Shown: positions 42,741 to 52,258 of the stretch, piece by piece | How positions within the stretch are numbered: position 1 is the stretch's first letter | Layout: each line of letters begins with the position of its first letter | Assembly: GCA_963822095.1 (NCBI GenBank) | Contig: CAWGGS010000008.1 | Span: 34,933 to 98,932, forward strand | Direction: 5' to 3' | Origin: CAWGGS01 sp963822095 | GTDB lineage: Bacteria > Desulfobacterota > Desulfobulbia > Desulfobulbales > Desulfocapsaceae | Length of the DNA stretch: 64,000 bases | The notes under the pieces: model-generated | What the model saw: the letters and a program-made list of their open reading frames with translations, nothing else | Databases searched by the model: none | What the model was told of the DNA's origin: nothing | Made by a program: the position numbers and the translations under genes

Positions 42741-44726
42741 ATGGGGAAACGAAAAAAACGTAACCAAAAGCATAAAAAGACGCCAGCCTTCAGGCACGTG
42801 ACTCCGAAAAAGAAGAGCACTGCCTGGCTCAACATCCTGCCCGATGACCAATGGTTTGATGTCCCCCTGAAGACAACCATCCTCCAGGCCTTGCAGCAGG
42901 CCGATATAGACCTGCCGGGTGATTGCGGCGGTATGGGAAAATGCGGGAAATGCAAAGTCCGAGTGCTGACCTCCACAAGGCTTCCCCAGGCGGACGAGTT
43001 GGGAGATCTTTCAGACGAAGAGATCAAACAGGGAATCCGACTGGCATGCCGCACCAGGATAACGAAAGACCTGACCATTTATATTGGAGAGAGTGAACCG
43101 GAACTCGATTTTTTCCAGATCTTGAAGATTGATACGGTGCCGACCATCAGTCTCGATCCCCTTCTGGTCCATCGTGAGGTCGAGCTCGACATTTCCAGGC
43201 AAAAAGACGGCAGATCGAACGTGGATCTGCTTCGAGATGAACTCGGGCCGGAATTTTCGAGCCTGGAGATGACCATGTCCGCTCTGCGCTCCTTATCCGG
43301 ACGCCTGAAGGAAGACCTGCGAAAAGGGACTGCGGTGATCCACCACCGAGGTCATTCAAGAAAGCTTCTTGCCTGGTCGACAAAAAAAATAACCCCGAAC
43401 TACGGTCTGGTGTTCGATCTCGGGACAAGCACCTTGGTGGCCAAACTCATCAACCTCGACAATGGACGGCAGGAGGCGGCCGTTTCCTGCCTGAACAGCC
43501 AGAGCAAATACGGGGCAGATGTCATTTCCCGGCTGCAGCATGTCGAACAGAACAAAGAAGGGCTCGAGCGGCTGCATTTGCTGCTCTTGCACGATATCAA
43601 TATGCTTATCTCACGGCTTATGCAGATAGCGGGCCTGCATTCGACCGATATCATGATAGCCGTTGCCGCCGGCAACACAACCATGCAACATTTCTTCCTG
43701 CGCATGGATCCCACAGGTATCGCTCAGGCTCCTTTTTCCGCCGTCATCAACGACGGACTGATTACCAGGGCCTCGGAGGCCGGTCTTGTACTTCATCCGG
43801 AGGCTCTTTTGTACGTCATGCCGTCAAAATCCGGTTATATCGGAGGGGACATGATCAGTGTGATCCTGGCCTCGCAGGCGGCGGAGCAGGATGAGAGTAT
43901 CATTCTAGGGCTTGACCTGGGGACCAACGGCGAGATTTTTCTGGGTAATAGCAGGCGAATGTTAACCTGCTCAACTGCTGCCGGCCCCGCCCTGGAAGGA
44001 GCCCGGATCTCCAGTGGCAGCATCGCCAAGGCGGGTGCCATCGAGGGAGCCAGACTCCAGGACGGACGCCTGCAGTATAAGGATATCGGCAACATCAATC
44101 CGATCAGTATCTGCGGCAGCGGCCTGGTTGATCTGACAGCCATACTGGTGAATTGTGGAATCATAAATGGGGATGGCCTGCTTGGACATCCTGCAGGAAA
44201 AAATATAGAGGCATTGCAGGAAAGGATCATTGAACGGGAGGGCGTCTATGATTTCCTGGTCGCTTCCGCCGAAGAGTCGTATCATAACAAACGAATATAC
44301 CTGACCCAAAAGGATGTGCGAGAACTCCAATATGCCAAAGCGGCCATTGCCGCCGGAATTCAAATTCTGACCAAAGAATGGGGAATCGCTCTTGAGGAAA
44401 TCGACTATATATACCTTGCAGGAGCTCTCGGGAATTACGTCAACAAATACAGCGCTATACAAATAGGACTCCTCCCGATGATCGACCCGGAGCGGGTCTT
44501 CTCTTTAGGCAATGCGGCCAGTGCCGGGGCAACCATGGTGCTGCTGTCCGGCTCATACTGGAACAAGGCCAAGGACCTGGCCCGGAAGATAGAGCACATT
44601 GAGCTGTCGACCCGAATGGATTTTTCCGAGCATTTTATAGCCAATATGGATTTTGCCCAGGAGAACATCTGGGAGAAGAGAAACTATTCCCGGGTTACTG
44701 GTTGCAGACACTCATCACCTGATTGA
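42741..44726 (+). CDS. Reductive activator of corrinoid proteins (RACE/RamA-type, 2Fe-2S plus ASKHA)
   Basis: 661 residues. N-terminal [2Fe-2S] ferredoxin domain with C62, C68, C71 and C103. A linker follows, then a C-terminal ATPase of the ASKHA superfamily (DUF4445; VFDLGTSTLVAKLI, GLDLGTNGEIFLG, YLAGALGNYVNKYSAIQIGLLP). Such proteins use ATP and low-potential electrons to reduce inactivated Co(II) corrinoid to Co(I) so that methyl transfer can restart. Last gene of the operon, 3 bases after DUF1638. A basic N-terminal tail (MGKRKKRNQKHKK) is extra. Confidence 0.92.
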   Translation: MGKRKKRNQKHKKTPAFRHVTPKKKSTAWLNILPDDQWFDVPLKTTILQALQQADIDLPGDCGGMGKCGKCKVRVLTSTRLPQADELGDLSDEEIKQGIRLACRTRITKDLTIYIGESEPELDFFQILKIDTVPTISLDPLLVHREVELDISRQKDGRSNVDLLRDELGPEFSSLEMTMSALRSLSGRLKEDLRKGTAVIHHRGHSRKLLAWSTKKITPNYGLVFDLGTSTLVAKLINLDNGRQEAAVSCLNSQSKYGADVISRLQHVEQNKEGLERLHLLLLHDINMLISRLMQIAGLHSTDIMIAVAAGNTTMQHFFLRMDPTGIAQAPFSAVINDGLITRASEAGLVLHPEALLYVMPSKSGYIGGDMISVILASQAAEQDESIILGLDLGTNGEIFLGNSRRMLTCSTAAGPALEGARISSGSIAKAGAIEGARLQDGRLQYKDIGNINPISICGSGLVDLTAILVNCGIINGDGLLGHPAGKNIEALQERIIEREGVYDFLVASAEESYHNKRIYLTQKDVRELQYAKAAIAAGIQILTKEWGIALEEIDYIYLAGALGNYVNKYSAIQIGLLPMIDPERVFSLGNAASAGATMVLLSGSYWNKAKDLARKIEHIELSTRMDFSEHFIANMDFAQENIWEKRNYSRVTGCRHSSPD

Positions 44727-45147
44727 AATCGGTAAGCCCTTCGAAAACCCGATGGATGACTTCCTGCAAGAGGACCGTCATGCCGTCGTTCACCGTTTCC
44801 TTGCGTTTCACAGATGCCGTTTATGCAGTACCGGACCTCGGCATCCCGCTCATTGCCGTATGAATCTCTTTGAGAGATTATATATGGAACATGGAAATAC
44901 AAACATTGTCCGATCGGTGAACAATTTTCCTGTGCAGCAGTCACCAGACTATACTTCCCCCTTGCATATCATTTTCGCGAAAGATATCATCTGTTATTCG
45001 CTTTTCTTTTTTACAGAATCCTTTCAGCACCGAACCCGCAGGACCGGACCGGTACGGTTAACCAAATAACACACGAAAACGCTTGCTCCGGCATGACGGT
45101 CCCCCTCTGCTGGGAGAATTTCGTACCAACAGTATCAGGGAAAATCG
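44727..45147. other. Intergenic region after the corrinoid operon
   Basis: 421 bases. Open frames on both strands are short or overlap the operon end and lack ribosome-binding sites. No clear terminator hairpin, repeat or RNA gene was seen. Confidence 0.4.
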
Positions 45148-45852
45148 ATGGCCGCCTGGTTCAAATCCAATTGGAGATGGCTCCTCCCCAGTCTTTCGGT
45201 GACAGGGGCCATCATCCTTCTCTTCTCATATACCCTGCATCTCCAAAACGAAAGACATAGGGACGGGTATGATATTGATATTAAAGACGGCAACCACAAG
45301 GCTGGAAGCTCAAAATCGGATTCTCCCGAACACCCCCCCAAACAGCACCCCCTGACAAAAGCAAAGGCAGTCAAAAATGCTTTGCCAAAAGTGAGTCAAA
45401 AAAAGAGCCGGCCGGAATCCAGACAACCCATCCAGGAGCCCCGTCACAAGAAGACCAAACCGGTACCCGCCATCGCTATGGTTCCGCCCCAGCCCGTTTC
45501 CCTGACCACGAAGCGGCTGTCCCCCGACGAGATCATCGAAAACCTCGAAGGCTTGTCCGCCGAAAATAGAAAAAGAGAGGAACACAAGCTGCTGGGTCTC
45601 CACGTCGATTGGGTACTACACCTCTTTTCCGCCACCAAAAAGGGAGATGATAAGTTCACCGTCACCTTCGATTCCGCCAAAAACGGGTTCGGCGTGGTTC
45701 TGGTTGCCGATATCGATGTTTTGAAGTACATAAATATCTTTGCGGCCAATCAAGGGGACAGAATCCGAATTTTGGGAACAATCACTGCAATCGACACCAA
45801 TGGAACAGGCCGGATCACCCTGAATGCCGATTCCGTGGAGCTTGCACACTAA
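45148..45852 (+). CDS. Single-pass membrane protein with C-terminal OB-like domain
   Basis: 234 residues. One membrane segment (WRWLLPSLSVTGAIILLFSYTL, ~9-30), a long polar Pro/Lys-rich linker (~40-125), then a ~100-residue domain (LGLHVDWVLHLFSATKKGDDKFTVTF...VLVADIDVLKYI...GDRIRILGTITAID). That domain resembles the tRNA_anti-like OB fold of predicted periplasmic proteins. Not recognised further. ATG with AGGGA at correct distance. Confidence 0.65.
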   Translation: MAAWFKSNWRWLLPSLSVTGAIILLFSYTLHLQNERHRDGYDIDIKDGNHKAGSSKSDSPEHPPKQHPLTKAKAVKNALPKVSQKKSRPESRQPIQEPRHKKTKPVPAIAMVPPQPVSLTTKRLSPDEIIENLEGLSAENRKREEHKLLGLHVDWVLHLFSATKKGDDKFTVTFDSAKNGFGVVLVADIDVLKYINIFAANQGDRIRILGTITAIDTNGTGRITLNADSVELAH

Positions 45853-45927
45853 CCGGCATCGCTGAACCGGACCGGCACGAAAAGCCGGTGCTTCCCAGAT
45901 ACTTTCTTAAAAAAGTAGAAGAACAGT

Positions 45928-46338
45928 ATGTTGCAGATAACAGGTACCATCGCCATCCCTCTCTCCGAGATTGAGATAAGCCAGATCCGCTCCCAGGGAG
46001 CCGGGGGCCAGAACGTCAATAAGGTTGCAAGCGCCGTTCACCTTCGTTTCGAAGTCAGGCGCTCCAGCCTTAACAGCTTCGTCAAGCACCAATTACTGGC
46101 GCTGAAGGACCAACGACTGACCAAGGATGGTGCCATCGTCATTAAAGCTCAGCAGTACCGCACCTATGAAAAAAACAGGGAAGACGCCCTCCAACGCCTG
46201 GCGGAGCTGATCCGCAATGCAACAGTGATCCGGAAAAAACGAAAGGCCACCAAACCGACAGCCGGATCTCAAAAAAAACGCCTGGAAAGAAAGACCCTCC
46301 ACGGCCGATTGAAAAACCTGCGCAAGAAAATCTCCTGA
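45928..46338 (+). CDS. arfB: Alternative ribosome-rescue factor ArfB (YaeJ)
   Basis: 136 residues. The catalytic GGQ motif of class I release factors is in IRSQGAGGQNVNKVASAVHLRFEV, and the C-terminal tail is strongly basic (RKKRKATKP...KKRLERKTLHGRLKNLRKK), the part that enters the mRNA channel of stalled ribosomes. No codon-recognition domain is present, as expected. It hydrolyses peptidyl-tRNA on stalled ribosomes. Confidence 0.93.
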   Translation: MLQITGTIAIPLSEIEISQIRSQGAGGQNVNKVASAVHLRFEVRRSSLNSFVKHQLLALKDQRLTKDGAIVIKAQQYRTYEKNREDALQRLAELIRNATVIRKKRKATKPTAGSQKKRLERKTLHGRLKNLRKKIS

Positions 46339-46672
46339 CAGGCCCCTGTTTTTGAGAAATGTATTGCATATTACCCCGACTCCTGGTATTGACTACAGGC
46401 TTTGTATGAAAGTCTTCAAAAGTGATTGCCTTTTATATATCGTTGTGACTGGCCCGCCTTGTCCATCCATGCTGGTTAGTCGATTGCCTGGAAGGAATAG
46501 ATTCCTTGGCCTTTGCCATTCGTCCCAACCCCTCCCCAGGCTTGTGTGTGTCAGACCAGGATTGAGATTTACTTGTAAATTGTGTGGAACTGGATAGACA
46601 CTTTCTCCCCGGGCAGTCGGAGTACACCTCCCCATTTCCCCGGAAAACCCAGTACAATTTACAGGAAATCCT
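46339..46672. other. Long leader region of the DEAD-box helicase gene
   Basis: 334 bases with no gene. A small AAGGAATAGATTCCTT inverted repeat lies near 46492-46507. Cold-shock helicase genes often have long untranslated leaders, so this may be one; no promoter is convincing. Confidence 0.4.
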
Positions 46673-48460
46673 ATGTCACGTATTGACCCTGCAGCATCCT
46701 CTTTTACCGATTTCAACCTCGACCGATCGTTACTTCAAGCGGTCGAGGATACCGGCTACCAGTCCCCGACCCCGATCCAAAAACAGATGATCCCCCATGT
46801 GATGCAGGGACGCGACGTGGTTGGCCAGGCCCAGACCGGAACCGGCAAGACGGCAGCCTTTGCTCTGCCCTTGCTTTCCCGGCTTGACCTCGACCGCAAA
46901 GTCCCGCAGGTCCTGGTCCTGACACCGACCCGCGAACTGGCACTCCAGGTCTCGGAGTCCTTCGTGATTTACGGATCCCATATGAAAAAATTGCGGATCG
47001 CAGCCATCTTCGGCGGCCAGGATTACCTGGTTCAGCTCAAGGAACTCAAACGCGGGCCGCAGGTGATCGTCGGAACCCCGGGCAGGGTCATGGACCATAT
47101 CCGCAGGCAAAGCCTTGCCATGGAGAATATCTCCAGCCTGGTCCTGGACGAGGCCGACGAGATGCTCAACATGGGATTCCTTGAGGATGTCGAATGGGTC
47201 CTGAAGCAGATGCCTCCCAAAAGGCAGATCTCGCTTTTTTCGGCCACCATGCCTGCCAGCATCCGATCGATCGCCAAAAAATATCTCCAAGACCCGGTGG
47301 AGATCACCATCGAGTCGCAGACCGCAACCGCGGCCACCATTCACCAGCGGTATCTGGTCACCAACGGCCTTTCGAGAAAACAGGAGGCGCTCATCCGGAT
47401 TCTGGAGGCGGAACCGGTAAACGGTGTCCTGATCTTCGTGCGTACCAAGATCCAGACCATAGACCTTGCTGAAAAGCTCTGCGGTCTCGGCTACGGTGCC
47501 GCTCCTCTCTGCGGCGATATTGCCCAGAATCAGCGTCTGCGAACGGTCGAACAGTTCAAGAGCGGGAAACTCGATATCCTGGTGGCCACCGACGTTGCCG
47601 CACGAGGCCTTGATGTGGAACGGATCAGCCACGTGATTAACTTCGATGTCCCATTCGACGGCGAGTCCTACATCCACAGGATAGGCCGTACTGGTAGAGC
47701 AGGGAGGAAAGGAGAGGCAATCCTCTTTATCCATCCCCGCGAAAAAAAGATTCTCCATTCCATTGAGACCCTGACCCGGCAGAAGATCGTAAGCATGCCG
47801 CTTCCCACCGCGGAAGAGGTAAATGCCAAACGTATTACAGTTTTCAAGGATCGAATAGGTAAAACCCTCGAAGACGATATCACCTTTTATAAAAGTCTTA
47901 TCGAAGACTATCTGCAGGAGCACGATGTTTCCGCAGCAGAGGTTGCCGCCGCCCTGGCAAGGATCGTCCAAGGCAACACCCCCTTTCTCTTGTCCGAGAA
48001 GCAGGTTGACAAACGCCTGGGCAGGACGGCAAAAAAGACTACGGTCGCTGCAAGGTCCCAACGCAGCACAAGCAGGAAGAGAGGAGGCTCGGAGAATGAG
48101 AAGATGGACAGATACCGTATCGAGATCGGCTTAAATCATGGAATCAAGCCCGGCCACATCGTCGGGGCCATAGCCAACGAGGCCGACATTGACGGCGAAT
48201 ACATCGGGCGCATCTCAATCTTTGATGACTACAGCACGGTCGATCTCCCCTGGGGAATGCCCGACGGCACCCTGAAATTCTTGAAAAAAGTGAAGATCAA
48301 CGACCGAATGCTGAAGATCAGCCGGCTGGATACCAAAAAGCAAGGGCAATCGGCTGCCAAACACGACAAGCAGTCGAACAAAATCTCCCCCAAAAGCGTG
48401 GTCAGAACAAGAAGACGCGGGCAAAAACAGAATATACCGCCGTCAACGACTGTCCTTTAA
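46673..48460 (+). CDS. deaD: DEAD-box RNA helicase (DeaD/CsdA-type)
   Basis: 595 residues. Q motif (SPTPIQKQMI), Walker A AQTGTGKTA, TPTRELALQV, DEAD in VLDEADEML, SAT, and HRIGRTGRAGR in the second RecA lobe. The C-terminal ~90-residue DbpA-type RNA-binding domain (YRIEIGLNHGIKPGHIVGAIANEADIDGEYIG) is present, then a basic tail. Acts in RNA unwinding, ribosome assembly and mRNA decay, usually cold-induced. ATG with AGGAAA before it. Confidence 0.95.
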   Translation: MSRIDPAASSFTDFNLDRSLLQAVEDTGYQSPTPIQKQMIPHVMQGRDVVGQAQTGTGKTAAFALPLLSRLDLDRKVPQVLVLTPTRELALQVSESFVIYGSHMKKLRIAAIFGGQDYLVQLKELKRGPQVIVGTPGRVMDHIRRQSLAMENISSLVLDEADEMLNMGFLEDVEWVLKQMPPKRQISLFSATMPASIRSIAKKYLQDPVEITIESQTATAATIHQRYLVTNGLSRKQEALIRILEAEPVNGVLIFVRTKIQTIDLAEKLCGLGYGAAPLCGDIAQNQRLRTVEQFKSGKLDILVATDVAARGLDVERISHVINFDVPFDGESYIHRIGRTGRAGRKGEAILFIHPREKKILHSIETLTRQKIVSMPLPTAEEVNAKRITVFKDRIGKTLEDDITFYKSLIEDYLQEHDVSAAEVAAALARIVQGNTPFLLSEKQVDKRLGRTAKKTTVAARSQRSTSRKRGGSENEKMDRYRIEIGLNHGIKPGHIVGAIANEADIDGEYIGRISIFDDYSTVDLPWGMPDGTLKFLKKVKINDRMLKISRLDTKKQGQSAAKHDKQSNKISPKSVVRTRRRGQKQNIPPSTTVL

Positions 48461-48502
48461 CCGAAGACGATCGTCACACCTCCGAGAAGGCGAGAAGAGT
48501 CC

Positions 48503-49336
48503 ATGCTGCCCCACACCTTCTGTCATATCCCCGGAATCGGCTTAAAAACGGAGAAAAGGCTCTGGGAGGCCGGCATCACAGCCTGGAGTGATTGGCGTGA
48601 CCCACCGCCATTTTCCATTGCCTCCTGCAACTCCGGAATGGTCCCGAGCCTTCTGCAATCCTCTCAAGAGGCCCTGGCAGAAGGCGTACCGTCCTTTTTT
48701 ACCACCAACCTGTCCAGCGCCGATCAATGGCGGATCTTCCCCTCTTTTCGCACCCATACAGCCTACCTCGACATAGAGACCACCGGCCTTGCCGAGACGG
48801 CCGAGATCACTACCATCGCCCTCTTTGACGGCAATACCGTACGAACCTATGTCAACGGCCGTAACCTTGAGGACTTTATCGAGGATATCTTTTCCTACAA
48901 AGTGCTGGTCAGCTATAATGGCAAGAGCTTTGATGTGCCGTTTCTTGAACGATATTTTAGGACCAGGCTGGAACATGCCCACATCGATCTGCGTTATGTC
49001 CTGGCAAGAATGGGTTTAAAAGGCGGACTCAAAGGCTGCGAACGGCAGCTGGGTATCAACAGAGGGACACTAGAGGGAGTGGACGGGTTTTTTGCCGTCC
49101 TACTCTGGAGGGAATACGAACGGTCGGGTGATGAGCGAGCCCTTGAAACTTTGCTGGCCTATAATATCGAAGATACAGTCAATCTGGAACGACTCCTGAT
49201 TGAAGCCTATAACCGAAATATTGCAGCCACACCCTTTGCCGCAGATCTGACGATTCCGTGTCCGGAACCAGCCTATATCCCGTACCAGCCTGACGTGGAA
49301 TGCGTGGACCGGATACGACAAATTGCCAGGGTTTGA
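48503..49336 (+). CDS. Ribonuclease H-like / YprB-type exonuclease-domain protein
   Basis: 277 residues. A helix-hairpin-helix-like N-terminus (FCHIPGIGLKTEKRLWEAGITAW) precedes an RNase-H-like DnaQ-type domain: YLDIETTGL (DxE catalytic pair), YNGKSFDVPFL, and NIEDTVNLERLL with the last Asp. This is the RNase_H_2/YprB family; the target is predicted to be nucleic acid but is unknown. 42 bases after deaD, so probably co-transcribed. Confidence 0.85.
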   Translation: MLPHTFCHIPGIGLKTEKRLWEAGITAWSDWRDPPPFSIASCNSGMVPSLLQSSQEALAEGVPSFFTTNLSSADQWRIFPSFRTHTAYLDIETTGLAETAEITTIALFDGNTVRTYVNGRNLEDFIEDIFSYKVLVSYNGKSFDVPFLERYFRTRLEHAHIDLRYVLARMGLKGGLKGCERQLGINRGTLEGVDGFFAVLLWREYERSGDERALETLLAYNIEDTVNLERLLIEAYNRNIAATPFAADLTIPCPEPAYIPYQPDVECVDRIRQIARV

Positions 49337-49444
49337 ACGCTGGCGGTTTCCGGCCAAGATCAGGGGGGTTCAGATATCCTAAAGGCCTGTCCGCATATAA
49401 CTTGGACAAAAATGCGCTCAGATTTGGGTCAGAATTGGTGGGGT

Positions 49445-50365
49445 CTATAAAACGATCTCCTGCCCTTCTCTTGCGAAAAAAACCTCGGTCTTCCCATAAC
49501 GACCGGACTCGCAGTATATTTCCGCCAGCCTGTCGATCTGTTCATCGGTCCGATCCGGATCGTGATGAAAGAGCGCCAGCTTTTTGACCCCGGCCCTATT
49601 GGCTGCCTCAATGGCATGTTCAATGGAGGTGTGTCCCCAGCCGATCTTGCCGTTTTCATACTCCTCGGCCGTATATTGACTATCGTGGACCAGAAGGTCG
49701 GCACCAGAAAAGAAACTCTCGATGGCCTGATTCTGCTCCCCGGCGACCTCCTCACCCTCCAAGGCCATCCCCTCGTCGTAATCGGGATGCTCCGGGTCGG
49801 TAATGAAAAGATTCCTGAACGGCTCGGTATCGTAGCAGGTACAAAAGCTCTTGCCTTGATATTCAAAGCGGTAACCGAGAGCCGTTATCGGATGATTCAG
49901 CAGTTTCGTCAACAAGATCAGGCCGCCTCCGAGATCGATACGCGGGTCTTCGCGCAGACGGAGATATTCTATGTCCGAGGCAAGTTCCCCCACGTTGACC
50001 GGGAAATAGCGATATTTCATCTGCCCACCGACCACATCTTCCAGGGTATCGTCTTCAAAGGTAATGGGTCCGTATACCCGCAGCTTGGTACCGGGAACAT
50101 AGATCGGGGTAAAATAAGGAAAGCCCATGATATGGTCCCAATGGGTATGGGAGAGGAAAATATCCGCATCGATCGGGCCCTGGGGCAGATCATGCTGCAT
50201 CAAATGTGTACCAAGCTCCCTGATGCCGGTTCCGGCGTCGATAATAACAATCCTGTTCTCCGGACCGAACCGTAACTCCAGACAAGCTCCATTTCCGCCA
50301 TACTTCTGCGTGCGAGGTCCCGGACACGGTATCGAACCCCTGACCCCCCAAAATTTGATTCTCAT
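49445..50365 (-). CDS. MBL-fold metallo-hydrolase
   Basis: About 306 residues. Metal-binding HTHWDH motif, an IIDAGTGIREL strand and C-terminal LLVHDSQYT / GWGHTS / LFHHDPDRTDEQID mark the metallo-beta-lactamase fold. This subgroup is often seen with signalling proteins and cyclic-nucleotide-type hydrolases. The ATG at 50365 (GAGAGG upstream) was preferred over a GTG at 50380 that overlaps the stop of the HDOD gene. Operon with the HDOD gene. Confidence 0.9.
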   Translation of the reverse strand: MRIKFWGVRGSIPCPGPRTQKYGGNGACLELRFGPENRIVIIDAGTGIRELGTHLMQHDLPQGPIDADIFLSHTHWDHIMGFPYFTPIYVPGTKLRVYGPITFEDDTLEDVVGGQMKYRYFPVNVGELASDIEYLRLREDPRIDLGGGLILLTKLLNHPITALGYRFEYQGKSFCTCYDTEPFRNLFITDPEHPDYDEGMALEGEEVAGEQNQAIESFFSGADLLVHDSQYTAEEYENGKIGWGHTSIEHAIEAANRAGVKKLALFHHDPDRTDEQIDRLAEIYCESGRYGKTEVFFAREGQEIVL

Positions 50366-50379
50366 TTCGCCTCTCTCCA

Positions 50380-51240
50380 CTATATCTGCAAAAAGATCTG
50401 GGCCTTTTCAATTTCCTTTTCGACATCTTCACCGATCGCCCCATAGTCCTGCCAACTGAGGCCGACGATATCGAGAAGGTTTTCCACATCGTCGGCATTC
50501 GGAAAGGGGTCTCCCGCATATCCGATATCCAGGATGTTGATATAGGTATTGGCCAAGGAAACAAAGGCAACCTGGCGTCTGCTCTCCTCCATCACCTCAG
50601 TTGCATCATGATGATCACCGATACAGCTGCTGATAACCGTATTGAGTTTCCATTTTTCGGCAATCATCATCCCGACCTCCTGATGATCAATACCCATCAT
50701 TTCCCGTTCGACCTCAATGAGCGACCGTTGCTCTTTTTTCGCCAGGTCCAGGACCTCGATATACTCGTCGCCGAACGGGACTTTGCCGAGATCGTGGAGC
50801 AGCCCGGCAATGAACATTTCCTCCCGCTGGGAAATCGGCATATCGCAGGCGATAGCCAACAGCTTCGCACTCACCCCGACTCCGATGGAATGCTGCCAGA
50901 ACCGGGAGGTCGGCAAGGCCTTCGATTTCTTGGCACCAGACATGGTTTTGATAATGGCGGTGCTCAAGGCCATGTTCTTTACCGTGTTCATGCCAAGCAT
51001 TGTGATGGCACGGGTAAGGGAGGTAATCTTATTGAGAAGGGAGTAATAGGCTGAGTTTATCAGCTTTAAGACCTGACCTGTCAAAACCGGATCAAGGGAA
51101 ATGACCTTGTTCAGCTCATTCGGGGAGGCATCCGTTCGACTGCAGACCTCTAAGACCTTTCCCACCGTAGTCGAAAGGCTGGGCATCCTCTTGATGAATT
51201 TTTCTATTTGACGTCTCTGTTTATCCCTGTCAAGATCCAT
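50380..51240 (-). CDS. HDOD-domain signalling protein
   Basis: About 286 residues. HDOD signature: MPSLSTTVGKVLEVCSRTDASPNELNKVISLDPVLTGQVLKLINSAYY, then an HD-like centre FIAGLLHDLGKVPFG and IDHQEVGMMIAEKW. HDOD proteins act in regulation and stress signalling without confirmed phosphohydrolase activity in most members, but the HD and later His residues here are kept. The ATG at 51240 is used; a TTG two codons upstream is possible. Followed by the MBL-fold gene. Confidence 0.88.
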   Translation of the reverse strand: MDLDRDKQRRQIEKFIKRMPSLSTTVGKVLEVCSRTDASPNELNKVISLDPVLTGQVLKLINSAYYSLLNKITSLTRAITMLGMNTVKNMALSTAIIKTMSGAKKSKALPTSRFWQHSIGVGVSAKLLAIACDMPISQREEMFIAGLLHDLGKVPFGDEYIEVLDLAKKEQRSLIEVEREMMGIDHQEVGMMIAEKWKLNTVISSCIGDHHDATEVMEESRRQVAFVSLANTYINILDIGYAGDPFPNADDVENLLDIVGLSWQDYGAIGEDVEKEIEKAQIFLQI

Positions 51241-51378
51241 ATGCAAAGGCTCGTCGGCACTGGCCGGAAGAGTTGTAACATTTCAATTATATCAAACCGA
51301 TGGAAAGCTCGTTGTTATTGTATCCAAAGATTCGTATCAGGTCAAGAAACAGTGCTTCCCCTCGTTTATCTTCACCTA

Positions 51379-52164
51379 TCAAAAACGCAAAGAATTTCCG
51401 CAATGCGCTCTATGGAAGGCCACCGCCTCCCTGTAGGTCATTCCCCTCCCTCCAAAAATATCCAAGGCGCTGCCAACTGTGGCATCGAGCCGACCCTTTC
51501 CTACCTTTTCGATCAGCTCCAGATCCTCGAGGTTTCTAACCCCACCGGCATATGTTGCAGGGATCGTGATCCAGTCGGAGAGCTTCTCGACCAGATCAAG
51601 CTCTATGCCTTGGCATTTTCCTTCCACATCCGCCGCATGAATCAGGAATTCATCACAACTCCCAGCAAAGTCGGACAAGGTTTCACCGGAGAGTCTGACA
51701 TTGGTGAATTTCTGCCAGCGATCGGTAACGATGAAATAGTCATCCCCCTTCTTGCGGCAACTGAGATCAAGAACCAAGCGATTTCGCCCGACCAGGCGAA
51801 CCAGACGGGAAAGGTTCCCCTGATCGATCTTTCCCTGTTTGAAGACGCAGGAGGTCACGATCACATGCGAGGCCCCTTTATCCAACCAGATACGGGCATT
51901 ATCAGGGGTAATTCCTCCGCCGATCTGCATTCCACCCGGCCAGGCAGCCAAAGCATGGGTTGCAGATTCCTCGTTTCCCGGCCCCAGCATGATGATATGT
52001 CCGCCGGTCAGATTATCGTCTCGATACAGCTCGGCAAACCAGGAAGATGACTTGTCGGCACTGAAATTGGTGGTCAACTCCTCAGGTTTTTCATCACTGA
52101 GCGTAGAGCCGACAATCTGTTTTACCTGGCCGTTATGGAGATCAATACATGGTCTGAATTTCAT
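51379..52164 (-). CDS. hisA: HisA, eukaryote-type (ProFAR isomerase)
   Basis: About 261 residues. MKFRPCIDLHNGQVKQIVGSTL, MQIGGGITPDNARIWLDKGASHVIVTS and YAGGVRNLEDLELIEKVGKGRLDATVGSALDIFGG match the variant of phosphoribosylformimino-AICAR-ribotide isomerase found in fungi and plants (His6-type), rather than the usual bacterial HisA. It catalyses the Amadori rearrangement in histidine synthesis. Start at 52164; an upstream TTG at 52215 overlaps the terminator at 52186-52222 and is rejected. Not next to any other his gene. Confidence 0.87.
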   Translation of the reverse strand: MKFRPCIDLHNGQVKQIVGSTLSDEKPEELTTNFSADKSSSWFAELYRDDNLTGGHIIMLGPGNEESATHALAAWPGGMQIGGGITPDNARIWLDKGASHVIVTSCVFKQGKIDQGNLSRLVRLVGRNRLVLDLSCRKKGDDYFIVTDRWQKFTNVRLSGETLSDFAGSCDEFLIHAADVEGKCQGIELDLVEKLSDWITIPATYAGGVRNLEDLELIEKVGKGRLDATVGSALDIFGGRGMTYREAVAFHRAHCGNSLRF

Positions 52165-52185
52165 GATGGGGTGAATATACTGTTC

Positions 52186-52222
52186 AAAAAAAAGCGGATT
52201 GCCCTTGATGAGCAACCCGCTT
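52186..52222 (-). terminator. Rho-independent terminator after the ATPase gene
   Basis: On the minus strand AAGCGGGTTGC pairs with GCAATCCGCTT (one G-T wobble) across a 9-base loop and is followed by a run of eight T. It lies between the ATPase and hisA genes and may also act as an attenuator for hisA. Confidence 0.8.
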
Positions 52223-52258
52223 CAAACCTCTCCCATGGTCTCCGACAGGAGACACCGA

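Noticed and set aside
44653..45069. 138-codon open frame overlapping the end of the corrinoid activator gene
   Set aside because: Overlaps the true gene in another frame; composition and content are not protein-like.
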